DNA from: JAPOUP01 sp965203605
GTDB taxonomy: Bacteria > Pseudomonadota > Alphaproteobacteria > Rhodobacterales > Rhodobacteraceae
Direction: 5' to 3'
NCBI GenBank assembly: GCA_965203605.1
Contig: OZ241902.1
Coordinates: forward strand, 1,922,001-1,986,000
DNA: 64,000 bases
Shown: one piece after another, positions 8,683 to 17,092 of the stretch
Position numbering within the stretch: the first letter of the stretch is position 1
How the letters are laid out: each line of letters opens with the position of its first letter
Translations under genes and position numbers: made by a program
Notes under the pieces: generated by a model
What the model was told of the DNA's origin: nothing
Database searches by the model: none
What the model saw: the letters and a program-made list of their open reading frames with translations, nothing else

Positions 8683-10014
8683 TCATGATAGGGCCCGTTG
8701 GATGGCCTCGGCTGCATCACGTCCCTGCGCGACAGCTGTCACGGTAAGGTCGTCACCTCCCGTTGCGCAGTCACCTCCCGCCCAGACTCCGCGCAATGTC
8801 GTTGACAGGTCTGCACCAACCTTGATCTTTCCGTCTTCGAGTTCCAACACCTCTGGTGCGCCGTCGAGTCGCTGACCGATGGCCTGGAAAACCTGGTCCG
8901 CAGCAAGTCTGAATGTTTCGCCGGTTCCGCAAAGCCCATCTGCGCCGTCTTGCGTATATTCGAATTCAATCTCACTGACGGTGTCGTCTCCGAAAACTGC
9001 CGTCGGCCGAGCGTTCGTGACTATTCGAACGCCCTTTGAGGTGGCAAGTTCCTGTTCGTATTCACTGGCAGCCATTCGGTCCGCGCCACGGCGATAGACG
9101 ATGGTGACCTTTTCGGCTCCAAGCAGTTTCGACTGGACAGCAGCGTCGATGGCGGTCATGCCGCCGCCTATCACGACAACATTGCGGCCAACCCCAACCG
9201 AACTCAGATCGGTGGCCTGACGCAGGTCGGAAATGAACCCGACCGCATCAACGACATGTTCTGTCCTATCGAAATCCACACCAAGCGAATTGACCCCTGC
9301 GAGGCCAATTCCCAAGAAAACCGCATCGTAGCCCTGCCTCAGGTCGTCGAACTTGAGATCGCGCCCGAGGGACTGACCCTGACGCAGCTCAATCCCTCCG
9401 ATACCCAAGAGCCAGGCGATTTCGGCCTGGGCAAAGCCATCAACGGTCTTGTAGCTCGCGATACCGAATTCATTGAGACCACCAGGTTTTTCCCGCGCAT
9501 CGTAAATCACAACATCGTGGCCGTATGTCGCCAGCCGATGGGCACAGGAAAGGCCCGCAGGCCCTGCACCTACAACCGCAATCCGGCGGCCGGTGGCGGC
9601 CTGACGAACGTAGGGATGTTCGTCTGCCGCCATCGCAATGTCGGTGGCAAAGCGCTGAAGCCGACTGATCTCGACTGGTCTTCCTTCCGCCGCCTCTCTG
9701 ACGCACGCCGCTTCACATAGGGTCTCGGTGGGGCAAGCCCGTGCGCACATGCCCCCAAGAATGTTCTGGTCAAAGATCGTCAGTGCCGCCGCCTCCGAAG
9801 TACCTGTGGCAATCTGTCGGATAAACAAGGGTATATCAATGCGGGTTGGACATGCGGAGACGCAGGGCGCGTCGTAGCAGAAGTAGCATCTGTCGGCAGC
9901 GACCGCAGCCTCATGCGGATCAAGAGGTGGGTGCAGGTCAGCGAAATTTGACGCGATCCGCTCGCGCTCTAGCCTACCTGCGGCAATACCGGGAGTGTGG
10001 GGCGAATTCGACAT
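8683..10014 (-). CDS. preT: Dihydropyrimidine dehydrogenase subunit PreT
   Basis: The FAD/NAD(P)H-oxidising partner of PreA, 443 residues. The N-terminal domain holds cysteine-rich cluster motifs CYFCYDAPCVSACPTRIDI and GGMCARACPTETLCEAAC as in GltB-small-subunit-like proteins. A first Rossmann motif VVGAGPAGLSCAHRLA binds FAD, and a second, VVIGGGMTAIDAAVQ, binds NAD(P)H. The ATG at 10014 (MSNSPHTPG) is chosen because the upstream region is duplicated at 18.9 kb and the conserved similarity continues across this start. It is transcribed toward preA. Confidence 0.93.
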   Translation of the reverse strand: MSNSPHTPGIAAGRLERERIASNFADLHPPLDPHEAAVAADRCYFCYDAPCVSACPTRIDIPLFIRQIATGTSEAAALTIFDQNILGGMCARACPTETLCEAACVREAAEGRPVEISRLQRFATDIAMAADEHPYVRQAATGRRIAVVGAGPAGLSCAHRLATYGHDVVIYDAREKPGGLNEFGIASYKTVDGFAQAEIAWLLGIGGIELRQGQSLGRDLKFDDLRQGYDAVFLGIGLAGVNSLGVDFDRTEHVVDAVGFISDLRQATDLSSVGVGRNVVVIGGGMTAIDAAVQSKLLGAEKVTIVYRRGADRMAASEYEQELATSKGVRIVTNARPTAVFGDDTVSEIEFEYTQDGADGLCGTGETFRLAADQVFQAIGQRLDGAPEVLELEDGKIKVGADLSTTLRGVWAGGDCATGGDDLTVTAVAQGRDAAEAIQRALS

Positions 10015-10175
10015 TGTGCACTCCAAAATGGCGCGATTCCCGGTAGTGTACCACACCAAGAAATTTTATCAATCGGTAAAATTTTTGCTTGAGCATTTTA
10101 CTGGCGAAGTTTCGCGGAAATCTCCTGATTCATCCAAGCATGTTCGTAAGGCTGGCGCCCATCGGCAACGGTCGG
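10015..10175 (-). promoter_or_regulatory. preT upstream region with 8-bp inverted repeat
   Basis: The leader of preT. It contains AAATTTTA at 10061-10068 and its exact complement TAAAATTT at 10077-10084, separated by 8 bp, a plausible operator. The whole stretch, including the first codons of preT, is duplicated in diverged form at 18.88-18.97 kb and 20.48-20.63 kb. That suggests selection or recent copying. No RutR-consensus match was found here. Confidence 0.45.
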
Positions 10176-10229
10176 CTTTTTTGGTCCACCTCGTCCTCAA
10201 GGAACCGAGTTTCGACAACAACGTGGCAG

Positions 10230-10330
10230 GGTCAGCAGTTCCTGCCTCCCGGCCATTTCTTCCGCCCGGCCTGCACCCCCCCCCTGCGGAAATAGCTGGT
10301 GTTGCACTTCGAAATGAAAGCGGGGACTCA
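10230..10330. mobile_element. IS30-like relic (a)
   Basis: A short degenerate stretch shared with relics at 35.16-35.44 and 39.0-39.35 kb. It includes the common terminal motif GGTGTTGCACTTC and a GC-rich block that recurs in inverted orientation at 39.01-39.07 kb. No transposase frame is left here; the family is assigned through the other copies. The flanking 10331-10499 contains nothing I can assign. Confidence 0.4.
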
Positions 10331-10499
10331 TGCACACGCCTCCGATCATGTTGCGCTATCCACCTCATCAACACTATATCATCTGGATCCCCATTTGAGG
10401 ATTTGACGCGAAACAACAGCACTGAAACCCACCTTCCGAATACCATCGGTCGGCGGGGGCGTCGGCTCTCGCGCTACAGCGCGATCGGGGGCGGCATAC

Positions 10500-11065
10500 G
10501 GCCGCATCCCTGAAGTGATCGACCTGCCAAACCTGATCAAGGTCCAGAAACAGTCATATGATCAGTTTCTCGATTCCGGCAGCGGCGAATCCCACATTGA
10601 CAACGAAAGTCTGTGCGGCATTCAGTCGGTGTTCCCGATCACAGACTATGATGAGACGGCTCAGCGCGATTTCCTGAGCTATGTGCTGGAGATGCCGTTC
10701 GGCGTCAGCGGATGCCAGAACCCCGACATCACCTAAGCGGCGGCGCTGATCGTCAGGCTGCGGCTGATCGTCTTCGATCTTGATGAAGGCGCTGGCGCCC
10801 GCGATTTGAAGGACATCAAGAAGCAGGATGTCTTCATGGGCGAAATGCCTCTAATGGCTGAAGAACGGCACTTTCATCATCAAGGGCGCCGAATGCGTCA
10901 TGGTCTCGCAGCCGCACCGTTCGCCGGACGTGTTTTTCGACCACGACAGGGACCGGACCCATTCGTCCGGCAAAATCCAGTAGGTGCCGTCGCGACCATC
11001 GCTGAAGGATTGTGATCCCGACACTTCCAGTTGATCTCGAGGACTAGGTCCGACCGCACCTCGAA
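10500..11065 (+). pseudogene. rpoB: Decayed 5' fragment of rpoB
   Basis: The plus strand encodes GRIPEVIDLPNLIKVQKQSY followed by DQFL, the strongly conserved start of the RNA polymerase beta subunit. It continues through SVFPITDY and LSYVLEMP, a TAA at 10734-10736, then in the same frame LRLIVFDLDEGAGARDLKDI, KKQDVFMGEMPLM. One frameshift follows, then VMVSQPHRSPDVFFDHDRDR, THSSGK and a TAG. That corresponds roughly to RpoB residues 15-190. Upstream and downstream parts are missing. It is a non-functional duplicate of an essential gene, flanked by IS relics, so transposon-mediated capture or a duplication remnant is inferred. Confidence 0.85.
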
Positions 11066-11526
11066 GGCGCTACGTCGCCACAAACAAGCGCGAAAGTATA
11101 CCGTTCCATTTTAGAGAGAAGCATTTGATTGAAAGCGGTTATTTAGGCTTCCAGCCCGAATGGCGGCGTAGTCCGCATTGCGAACATTCGCCCGGAGCCA
11201 GACCGCCTTCGCTCGCGACCGTCCGTATCGGTCGGCCGCACTGCCGAAACTGTCCAATCCCTCGAACAAAAGCTGTGGACCGAGCGTATCTGGCAGATTC
11301 TCCATGTGGGCCAGGAGCGGATGTATTGCAACCCCACTATGGCTGGCTGCTTCGAACCCACATCTCGATCAAATACAACAAGCCAGTTCACCCCCTCCCT
11401 CCGTTCCTACGATTTCGATGCAAGCCAAATCCTGGGTTGAGTCTCGGATGCAGAGATTGATCGTCTAACTATTCAGTTGACTTTCGTGCGACTCATTTGG
11501 TTAATCTTTAAATCTGGAGTGGTCAG
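11066..11526. other. Unassigned stretch
   Basis: Both strands carry only short open frames, the longest on the minus strand around 11111-11391. None shows a motif I recognise. It lies between the rpoB relic and the lacI relic and is probably decayed coding DNA. Confidence 0.4.
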
Positions 11527-12486
11527 ATGGTCAGCATTAAAGAAATCGCCAGTGAAATTGGGGTTTCGGCCGCAACGGTTCCTAACGCGCAGACGGGCAA
11601 AGGGCGGGTCTCTCTGGAACTGATTGCAACGGTCCAGGCAAGGGCAGATGAACTTGGCTACTGACCAGGCACGGCGGCTTGGGCACTCAATACTGGGCAA
11701 TAAGGTACTTTGGACCTCATGATGTCCGATCTCACCAATCCCCTGCTTCCCCGCATCGCCCAAGTGTTATCGCTTGAGGCGAATAAGCAAAAGCTTGACG
11801 GTCTCATCGCGGATTCCCGGTGGAGTGAAGATGGACGGCACCCGTCCCTCCGGAGGCTGTTGGGCCGAAGCGCGGATGAAATTCTGATTGTCCCGCAAGA
11901 AGGCATCTCGCCTGATCCCATGCCTGTTTCAGCCGCAGCTGTCAACACAGCATCATATCCCCGGAATTCGGCTGCCGCAGATCAAACTGGGAGTGGCGCC
12001 CCTGTTGCGCGGTACATCGAAGACATCGGACATTGAAAAGTGGTGATTCTTGGTGGGAATCAAGTGTCAGAAGTGCAGAGGGGTCGGACCGCAGGTATGA
12101 TCGAAGCGCTTTCGGAGAAGGTCGAAACCGGCATTTTCCGGTGTGAAACGGGAATCGGACAAGCAATTGCGGAAGTCCGAGTTGGCACTGCAGCGATCCT
12201 GACCACCTCCGAACTCCGCGCCCTCCAGATGCGTTCAGAACTAATTTGTGCGCAGAATTCGGTCCCAGGCCAAACGGGTCTGACAGGCTTCGATGATATG
12301 ACATTCGCCCCGGTTGTGGATCCGGCTTTGACGACCGATGCCCGAAATGTCGAATGTATCGCGAGCCGAGCAATCGGAATCATCTGCGCCGGAATCCGCG
12401 GAAAAACGCCAAACCGTGAGGGCGCAACCGTGCCAATGCGGCTCGTCGTTCGTCAGTCGAAAGCCATTCCAAAACAACCCTACCAA
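11527..12486 (+). pseudogene. LacI-family transcriptional regulator, nonsense-inactivated
   Basis: A LacI-type repressor of about 320 codons that would control the nucleoside cluster. The N-terminus MVSIKEIASEIGVSAATV is the classic HTH, followed by RVSLELIATVQARADELGY. The ligand domain retains LMMSDLTNPLLPRIAQVL, GLIADSR and GFDDMTFAPVVDPALTT. It keeps one reading frame throughout but has three in-frame stops: TGA after DELGY, TAA some 13 codons later and TGA at 12034-12036. The native stop also seems lost, since the frame runs without interruption into the binding-protein gene. Decay is therefore by point mutation, with no indels. Confidence 0.85.
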
Positions 12487-12501
12487 AAGGAGAACATCCC
12501 T

Positions 12502-13521
12502 ATGACCAAATACCTTTCAGCGCTTGCGTTGAGCGCAGCGCTCGCCGCGACAGGGGCGGCAGCCCAAGATACGCTGACCATCTCAGTCTACTCATTTGCC
12601 CAGGACGCATTCAAGGAGGCGCTATATGACCCGTTCGAGGAGATCTGCGGATGTGAGTTGGTCATCGAGACGGGGAACTCCATAGAGCGCATGGCCAAGA
12701 TCGAAGCGAATGCCGCTGATCCCGTCATCGATATGGCGGTGATCTCGTCGCACGATGCGCTGAGCCTCGCTCAGAAAGGGCTCCTGCAACCGTTGGATAC
12801 CTCCAGGCTTTCCAGCTTCAACAAGCTTTATCCGGCCGCGCAGGATCCGCTCGGGGACAACATGGCCGTGGGATACACCTTCTACGCAAGCTCCATCGTG
12901 TATCGCGAAGACCTCGTCAGCATTGAAAGCTGGTCCGACCTCCTCGGCGATGAACTCGCTGGCAATGTCTCGCTGCCGAATATCACAGGCACCCAAGGCC
13001 CGCTGACACTGATGATGCTCGACAAGGTCGCGGGTGGGGACGCCAGCGACTTCGCAAGCACGATTTCAGCGATTGGCGAGCATGCGGATGATATCGTCAC
13101 GTTTTACTCCCGCTCCTCGGAGCTTGCCCAACTCATGAACCAAGAAGAGGTGATCGCGGCACCGGTCGGACGATTTGCCTGGAGTCGTTTCAAAAGCTCG
13201 CCCCTTCCTTTCGCCTGGGCCGACCCCGCAGAGGGTCAGGCGGGTGGCATGAACGTCATGATCATGACCGCGAACAACGGCAATGAGGAACTCGCCTATC
13301 AGCTCATGGATTACTGGCTCTCCACTGAGGTCCAGACCCGAATTGCCGAAGCTTTGATCGATAGCCCCGCCAATATGGAAGTTGTGGTGAGCGCCGCGGT
13401 CGCCGAAAACCTGACCTACGGCGCAGAGCTTATCAACTCGCTCAATATCCTCGATCCCGCCGCGATCATCGCGAACCGTGATGCGTGGGTGGACCAGTGG
13501 AACTCGGAAGTGATCCGCTAA
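12502..13521 (+). CDS. ABC substrate-binding protein (PotD/AfuA-like, family 1)
   Basis: A periplasmic binding protein of 339 residues with the signal peptide MTKYLSALALSAALAATGAA (cleavage near AAAQD). The ATG at 12502 follows AAAGGAGA at good spacing. The mature part has the spermidine/putrescine/iron-type fold, with YTFYASSIVYREDL and NNGNEELAYQLMDYWLS. It begins a tight operon of two permeases, an ATPase, a nucleoside hydrolase and adenine deaminase, so the ligand is probably a purine nucleoside or base; that is inferred from context only. Confidence 0.88.
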   Translation: MTKYLSALALSAALAATGAAAQDTLTISVYSFAQDAFKEALYDPFEEICGCELVIETGNSIERMAKIEANAADPVIDMAVISSHDALSLAQKGLLQPLDTSRLSSFNKLYPAAQDPLGDNMAVGYTFYASSIVYREDLVSIESWSDLLGDELAGNVSLPNITGTQGPLTLMMLDKVAGGDASDFASTISAIGEHADDIVTFYSRSSELAQLMNQEEVIAAPVGRFAWSRFKSSPLPFAWADPAEGQAGGMNVMIMTANNGNEELAYQLMDYWLSTEVQTRIAEALIDSPANMEVVVSAAVAENLTYGAELINSLNILDPAAIIANRDAWVDQWNSEVIR

Positions 13522-13533
13522 GGCAACTTGGGA

Positions 13534-13552
13534 GCGGCCCCGTCGGGGCCGC
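13534..13552 (+). promoter_or_regulatory. Intercistronic stem-loop after the binding-protein gene
   Basis: GCGGCCCC and GGGGCCGC form an 8-bp perfect stem with a 3-nt loop, 12 nt after the binding-protein stop and 23 nt before the permease start. No U-run follows. Such hairpins often protect the upstream transcript and set high binding-protein to low permease ratios. Confidence 0.6.
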
Positions 13553-13575
13553 CATCCCTCAGGAGTTCCGCGCCC

Positions 13576-14400
13576 ATGTTTCTGGACCGTTCGGAAGGAC
13601 TGGCCCTTGCATTGCCGGCGGCGGTCTTCACCTTTCTCGTGTTTCTGGTGCCCGTGGGCATCCTGCTCTCCGTGGCCTTCCAGGCGGATGCCGGGGCCTG
13701 GAGCTTTCAGGGCTATATTGATTTCTTCGCTCAACCACTGAACCAGACCGTGTTCTTCCGTACGCTTAAGCTGGGCATCCTGGTCGCAGGAGCATCAGCC
13801 GTGATTGGCTATGCTGCCGCCTTCTGCATCGCGAACCTTCCCGCAACCTCGCGAGGCCGGATTTTCGGACTCGTGGTGCTTCCCCTCATGATCTCGCCGG
13901 TCGCCCGGACATATGCTTGGATCGTTATCCTCGGACGAACTGGGATCGTGAACGACGTGATCGTGGGGCTTGGCCTCTCGGATACGCCGATCCGACTACT
14001 CTTTACGGAAACGGCGGTTTTCATCGGATTGTTGCAGCTTTTCCTGCCACTGATGATCATCTCTCTGGTGTCAGCCATGGAAAACATTCCGAAAGACGTG
14101 GTCCCCGCCGCGCGCGTTCTTGGGGCGAACTGGTTGCAGGTGTTCTTTCGGGTGATCCTCCCACTCACGAAGGAAGGCTTGGTGATCGGAGGCACGCTTG
14201 TCTTTACCGGTGCCCTGACAGCCTACATCACGCCTGCAATTCTGGGTGGTTCGAAAGTCCTAATGCTGGAGACGCTTCTTTACCAAAAGGTCAACGTTTC
14301 CAATGATTTTGTGTCCGCTAGCGTCATTGCCATGATCCTTATCGTGATGTGTTTTTCGGCCAATCTTGTGCTAAAGCGCATCGCCTCGGTGAGGAACTAA
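13576..14400 (+). CDS. ABC transporter permease (PotB-like)
   Basis: An inner-membrane permease of 274 residues with about six membrane segments. The start is the ATG at 13576 (MFLDRSEGLALALPAAVFTF), preceded by AGGAG at 13561-13565; a longer frame from 13528 would overlap the hairpin. The coupling loop is AMENIPKDVVPAARVLGANW, then LQVFFRVILPLTKEG, the EAA motif of spermidine/nucleobase-type importers. The stop is followed 4 nt later by the next permease. Confidence 0.88.
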   Translation: MFLDRSEGLALALPAAVFTFLVFLVPVGILLSVAFQADAGAWSFQGYIDFFAQPLNQTVFFRTLKLGILVAGASAVIGYAAAFCIANLPATSRGRIFGLVVLPLMISPVARTYAWIVILGRTGIVNDVIVGLGLSDTPIRLLFTETAVFIGLLQLFLPLMIISLVSAMENIPKDVVPAARVLGANWLQVFFRVILPLTKEGLVIGGTLVFTGALTAYITPAILGGSKVLMLETLLYQKVNVSNDFVSASVIAMILIVMCFSANLVLKRIASVRN

Positions 14401-14404
14401 CCTG

Positions 14405-15181
14405 ATGTCGCGATTGACGAACTGGCTCATTATCTGCGTCACACTCATCTTCCTGATCGGCCCGTTTCTGATTGTAATTCTAGCGGGCATGTCCGCCGGC
14501 GAAGCACTGGCCTTCCCGCCAAAGGGTCTCTCGTTCAAGTGGTACGCGAAGGTCTTCACGGTTGAGAGCTTCCGGGCCAGTTTCGCGCTATCCATGTTCC
14601 TAGCGGTCTTCGGCACAACCGCAGCTTTGCTTATCGGCATACCCGCGGCTTACGCACTCAACCGCTACGACTTGCCTGGGTCCGAGACGATCCGCTCTAT
14701 CGTCGCGGCGCCAATCATTGTTCCGGGCATTATCGTTGGGCTTGCGCTGTTGCGTTACTTCGTGGTGCCGCTTGATGTGACCATCACGATGGCACTCTTC
14801 GTCACCCATACAGCGCTCGTCCTACCCTACGCTGTGCGCGTGGTGTCGTCGAGCCTGAACAATCTTCGCACCGATGTGGAGGAGGCCGCCGTGATCCTCG
14901 GGTGCACGAGGTTCCAAGCCTTTTTCAACGTCGTCTTGCCAAATATCCGGGGTGGCATTCTTGCCGCCTTCATCCTAGGCTTTGTGACCAGCTTCAACGA
15001 GGTTCCCGCCTCGCTCTTCCTCTCCGGTCCGGGTGTGCGCACATTGCCGATCGACATGATCTCGTACATGGAGATCACATTCGATCCTTCGGTTGCTGCT
15101 CTTTCGGCCCTTCTTGCGTTTATGTCCATCGCAATCGTGTTCATGGCAGAACGTCTTCTGGGGTTCTCCCGCTATGTCTGA
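14405..15181 (+). CDS. ABC transporter permease (PotC-like)
   Basis: The partner permease, 258 residues with six hydrophobic segments. The EAA loop is NLRTDVEEAAVILGCTRFQA, then FFNVVLPNIRGG. It begins 4 nt after the preceding gene and overlaps the ATPase gene by 8 nt, indicating translational coupling. Confidence 0.88.
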   Translation: MSRLTNWLIICVTLIFLIGPFLIVILAGMSAGEALAFPPKGLSFKWYAKVFTVESFRASFALSMFLAVFGTTAALLIGIPAAYALNRYDLPGSETIRSIVAAPIIVPGIIVGLALLRYFVVPLDVTITMALFVTHTALVLPYAVRVVSSSLNNLRTDVEEAAVILGCTRFQAFFNVVLPNIRGGILAAFILGFVTSFNEVPASLFLSGPGVRTLPIDMISYMEITFDPSVAALSALLAFMSIAIVFMAERLLGFSRYV

Positions 15182-16187
15182 CGCTTTTGTCTCGCTCTCC
15201 AACCTCACGCTCTCCTACGGCCAGACCGTCGCGGTTCCCAACCTCAACCTCGATATCGTCGAGGGCGAGTTGATCGCACTCCTAGGCCCATCCGGGTGCG
15301 GCAAGACAACGACGATGCGTGCGATCGCGGGGCTCTTGACCCCAGCAAGCGGCAGGATCGTGATCGACGGTGTCGACGTAACCCGCATGCCAGCCAATAA
15401 GCGCGGCATCGGTCTGGTCTTCCAATCCTACGCCTTGTTCCCCCATCTCAGTGCGTTCGAGAACGTGGCATTCGGGCTGCGATTGCAGAGATTACCGGTT
15501 GCCCAGATCCGCGCCAGAACCGAAGCAGGCATGGCCACCGTCGGCCTCACGGGATTCGAGACCCGCAAGCCGGAAGAGATGTCCGGCGGTCAACAACAAC
15601 GGCTTGCGCTTGCCCGATCACTGGTTATGCAGCCCAAAGTTCTGCTCCTTGATGAGCCTCTCTCAAATCTGGACGCGCGTCTCAGGCTCGATATGCGCAA
15701 CGAACTGCAACGGGTTCAAAAGGATACCGGCATCACGATGATCTTTGTGACCCATGACCAATCCGAAGCACTCGCCCTCGCCGACCGGATTGTTTTGATG
15801 AAGGACGGCAAGACCGAGCAACTTGGCACACCTGCAGAACTCTACGCTGAACCAAGATCGGCCTTTGCGGCAGACTTTATGGGGTTTGAAAACATCTTCC
15901 GCGTAGAAGGGATGGATATTGTCTCCGACCAGGGCCGGTTGCCGCTAGGTTTTGAGACGGGCATGCCGCTGCTGGCATGGCGTCCGAGCGGTGTTGAAGT
16001 GGGTAGGGGACCGCATTTGGGACGTGTGCTCACGAGCAGTTTTGCGGGCGGCCACCGGGAGTATGTGCTGGATAGCCCGCTGGGACAGATCAAGGCGGAC
16101 GCCTCGATTGAGACACCTGAGATCCCGATTGGCGAGCAGATTGCATTTGACCTCCCGCAAGCGACAGCAAGGCACCTTGCGGCGTGA
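15174..16187 (+). CDS. ABC transporter ATPase (PotA/CysA type)
   Basis: The ATPase of the importer, 337 residues. Motifs: Walker A GPSGCGKTTTMRAIAGL, Q-loop VFQSYALFPHLSAFENV, signature MSGGQQQRLALARSL, Walker B VLLLDEPLSNLDARLR, switch FVTHDQSEALALADR. A C-terminal TOBE-like regulatory segment follows from about residue 240. The ATG at 15174 lies within the end of the permease gene. The stop overlaps the GTG of the nucleoside hydrolase by 4 nt. Confidence 0.92.
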   Translation: MSDAFVSLSNLTLSYGQTVAVPNLNLDIVEGELIALLGPSGCGKTTTMRAIAGLLTPASGRIVIDGVDVTRMPANKRGIGLVFQSYALFPHLSAFENVAFGLRLQRLPVAQIRARTEAGMATVGLTGFETRKPEEMSGGQQQRLALARSLVMQPKVLLLDEPLSNLDARLRLDMRNELQRVQKDTGITMIFVTHDQSEALALADRIVLMKDGKTEQLGTPAELYAEPRSAFAADFMGFENIFRVEGMDIVSDQGRLPLGFETGMPLLAWRPSGVEVGRGPHLGRVLTSSFAGGHREYVLDSPLGQIKADASIETPEIPIGEQIAFDLPQATARHLAA

Positions 16188-17092
16188 GCGAGATCTGGGT
16201 CGATACCGACTTCGGGTTCGACGATCTCTGGGCGCTTCTTCTATTGCGTCAGTTCGGGTGCAGAGTCGCGGGGGTTTCACTTGTCGCGGGGAACGCGCCC
16301 TTGCCGCAGGTTGCCGCGAACGCGATGGGGGCCAGGGCGGCCTATGGATTTCGCTGGCCCGTTTGGCAAGGCGCTGCACGCCCAATCAAGCGACAGCCGG
16401 AAACAGCCAAGCGCATATTGGGCGCCAGCGGGATGCGGAGTCGGGGTGCGAGATTGCCTGTCTCCCGATCCGGCGATCCACGTGAAGGTGCGCTAGCGGC
16501 GCTCCTGGACTGGCTCGGGCGCGGTGCCGACGTCGATCACGAGATACTCGCACTTGGCCCCCTCACAAACATTGCGCTCTTGCTGGAGCAACATCCGGAC
16601 GTTGAACGAAACGTCGACCGGCTGGTCTGGATGGGCGGAAGCGCCGGGCGCGGGAACCACACGGCCAATGCCGAGTTCAACGCTTTCGCCGACCCGGAGG
16701 CACTGGCTATCGTCCTGAACTCAGAGCTTCGCATTGATATTGTCGATCTCGAGTTTTGCCGTGGCGTGACTTTCGGGCCGGAGGATATGCCGGTCACGGA
16801 CAAGTTGACGTCCGACCTTTTGGGGGGATATCTCGACATCGCACTGGAGCGCGGCCGCCCGGCAATGACAGTTTTCGATCCCGTTGCGGCGTTGGCGTTG
16901 GCGGACCCTGTCACCGTTGGTTTCACGCCCTGTAGCATTTCCGTATCGGTTGAGCCTGGCAACAGCTACGGTGCAACCTCTATGGAGACGACATGTGTGT
17001 CGAAGAGGAGACTGGCGACCGTGGCGAATGCAGACCTCGCACAAATTTGTCTTGGTGTACTGCAAGACAAGGTGGTGCATGCCCGACGATAG
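16184..17092 (+). CDS. Inosine-uridine preferring nucleoside hydrolase family enzyme
   Basis: A ribonucleoside N-ribohydrolase of 302 residues that splits nucleosides into base and ribose. The N-terminal calcium-binding motif DTDFGFDD is present (canonical DTDxGxDD), as is LALGPLTNIALLL and the Asn-rich active-site segment GNHTANAEFNAFADPEA. The C-terminal catalytic motif reads FDPVAALAL where many members have HDP, so substrate preference may differ. The GTG start overlaps the ATPase stop; the 3' end overlaps the adenine deaminase start by 14 nt. It would feed free adenine to the next enzyme. Confidence 0.88.
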   Translation: MSEIWVDTDFGFDDLWALLLLRQFGCRVAGVSLVAGNAPLPQVAANAMGARAAYGFRWPVWQGAARPIKRQPETAKRILGASGMRSRGARLPVSRSGDPREGALAALLDWLGRGADVDHEILALGPLTNIALLLEQHPDVERNVDRLVWMGGSAGRGNHTANAEFNAFADPEALAIVLNSELRIDIVDLEFCRGVTFGPEDMPVTDKLTSDLLGGYLDIALERGRPAMTVFDPVAALALADPVTVGFTPCSISVSVEPGNSYGATSMETTCVSKRRLATVANADLAQICLGVLQDKVVHARR

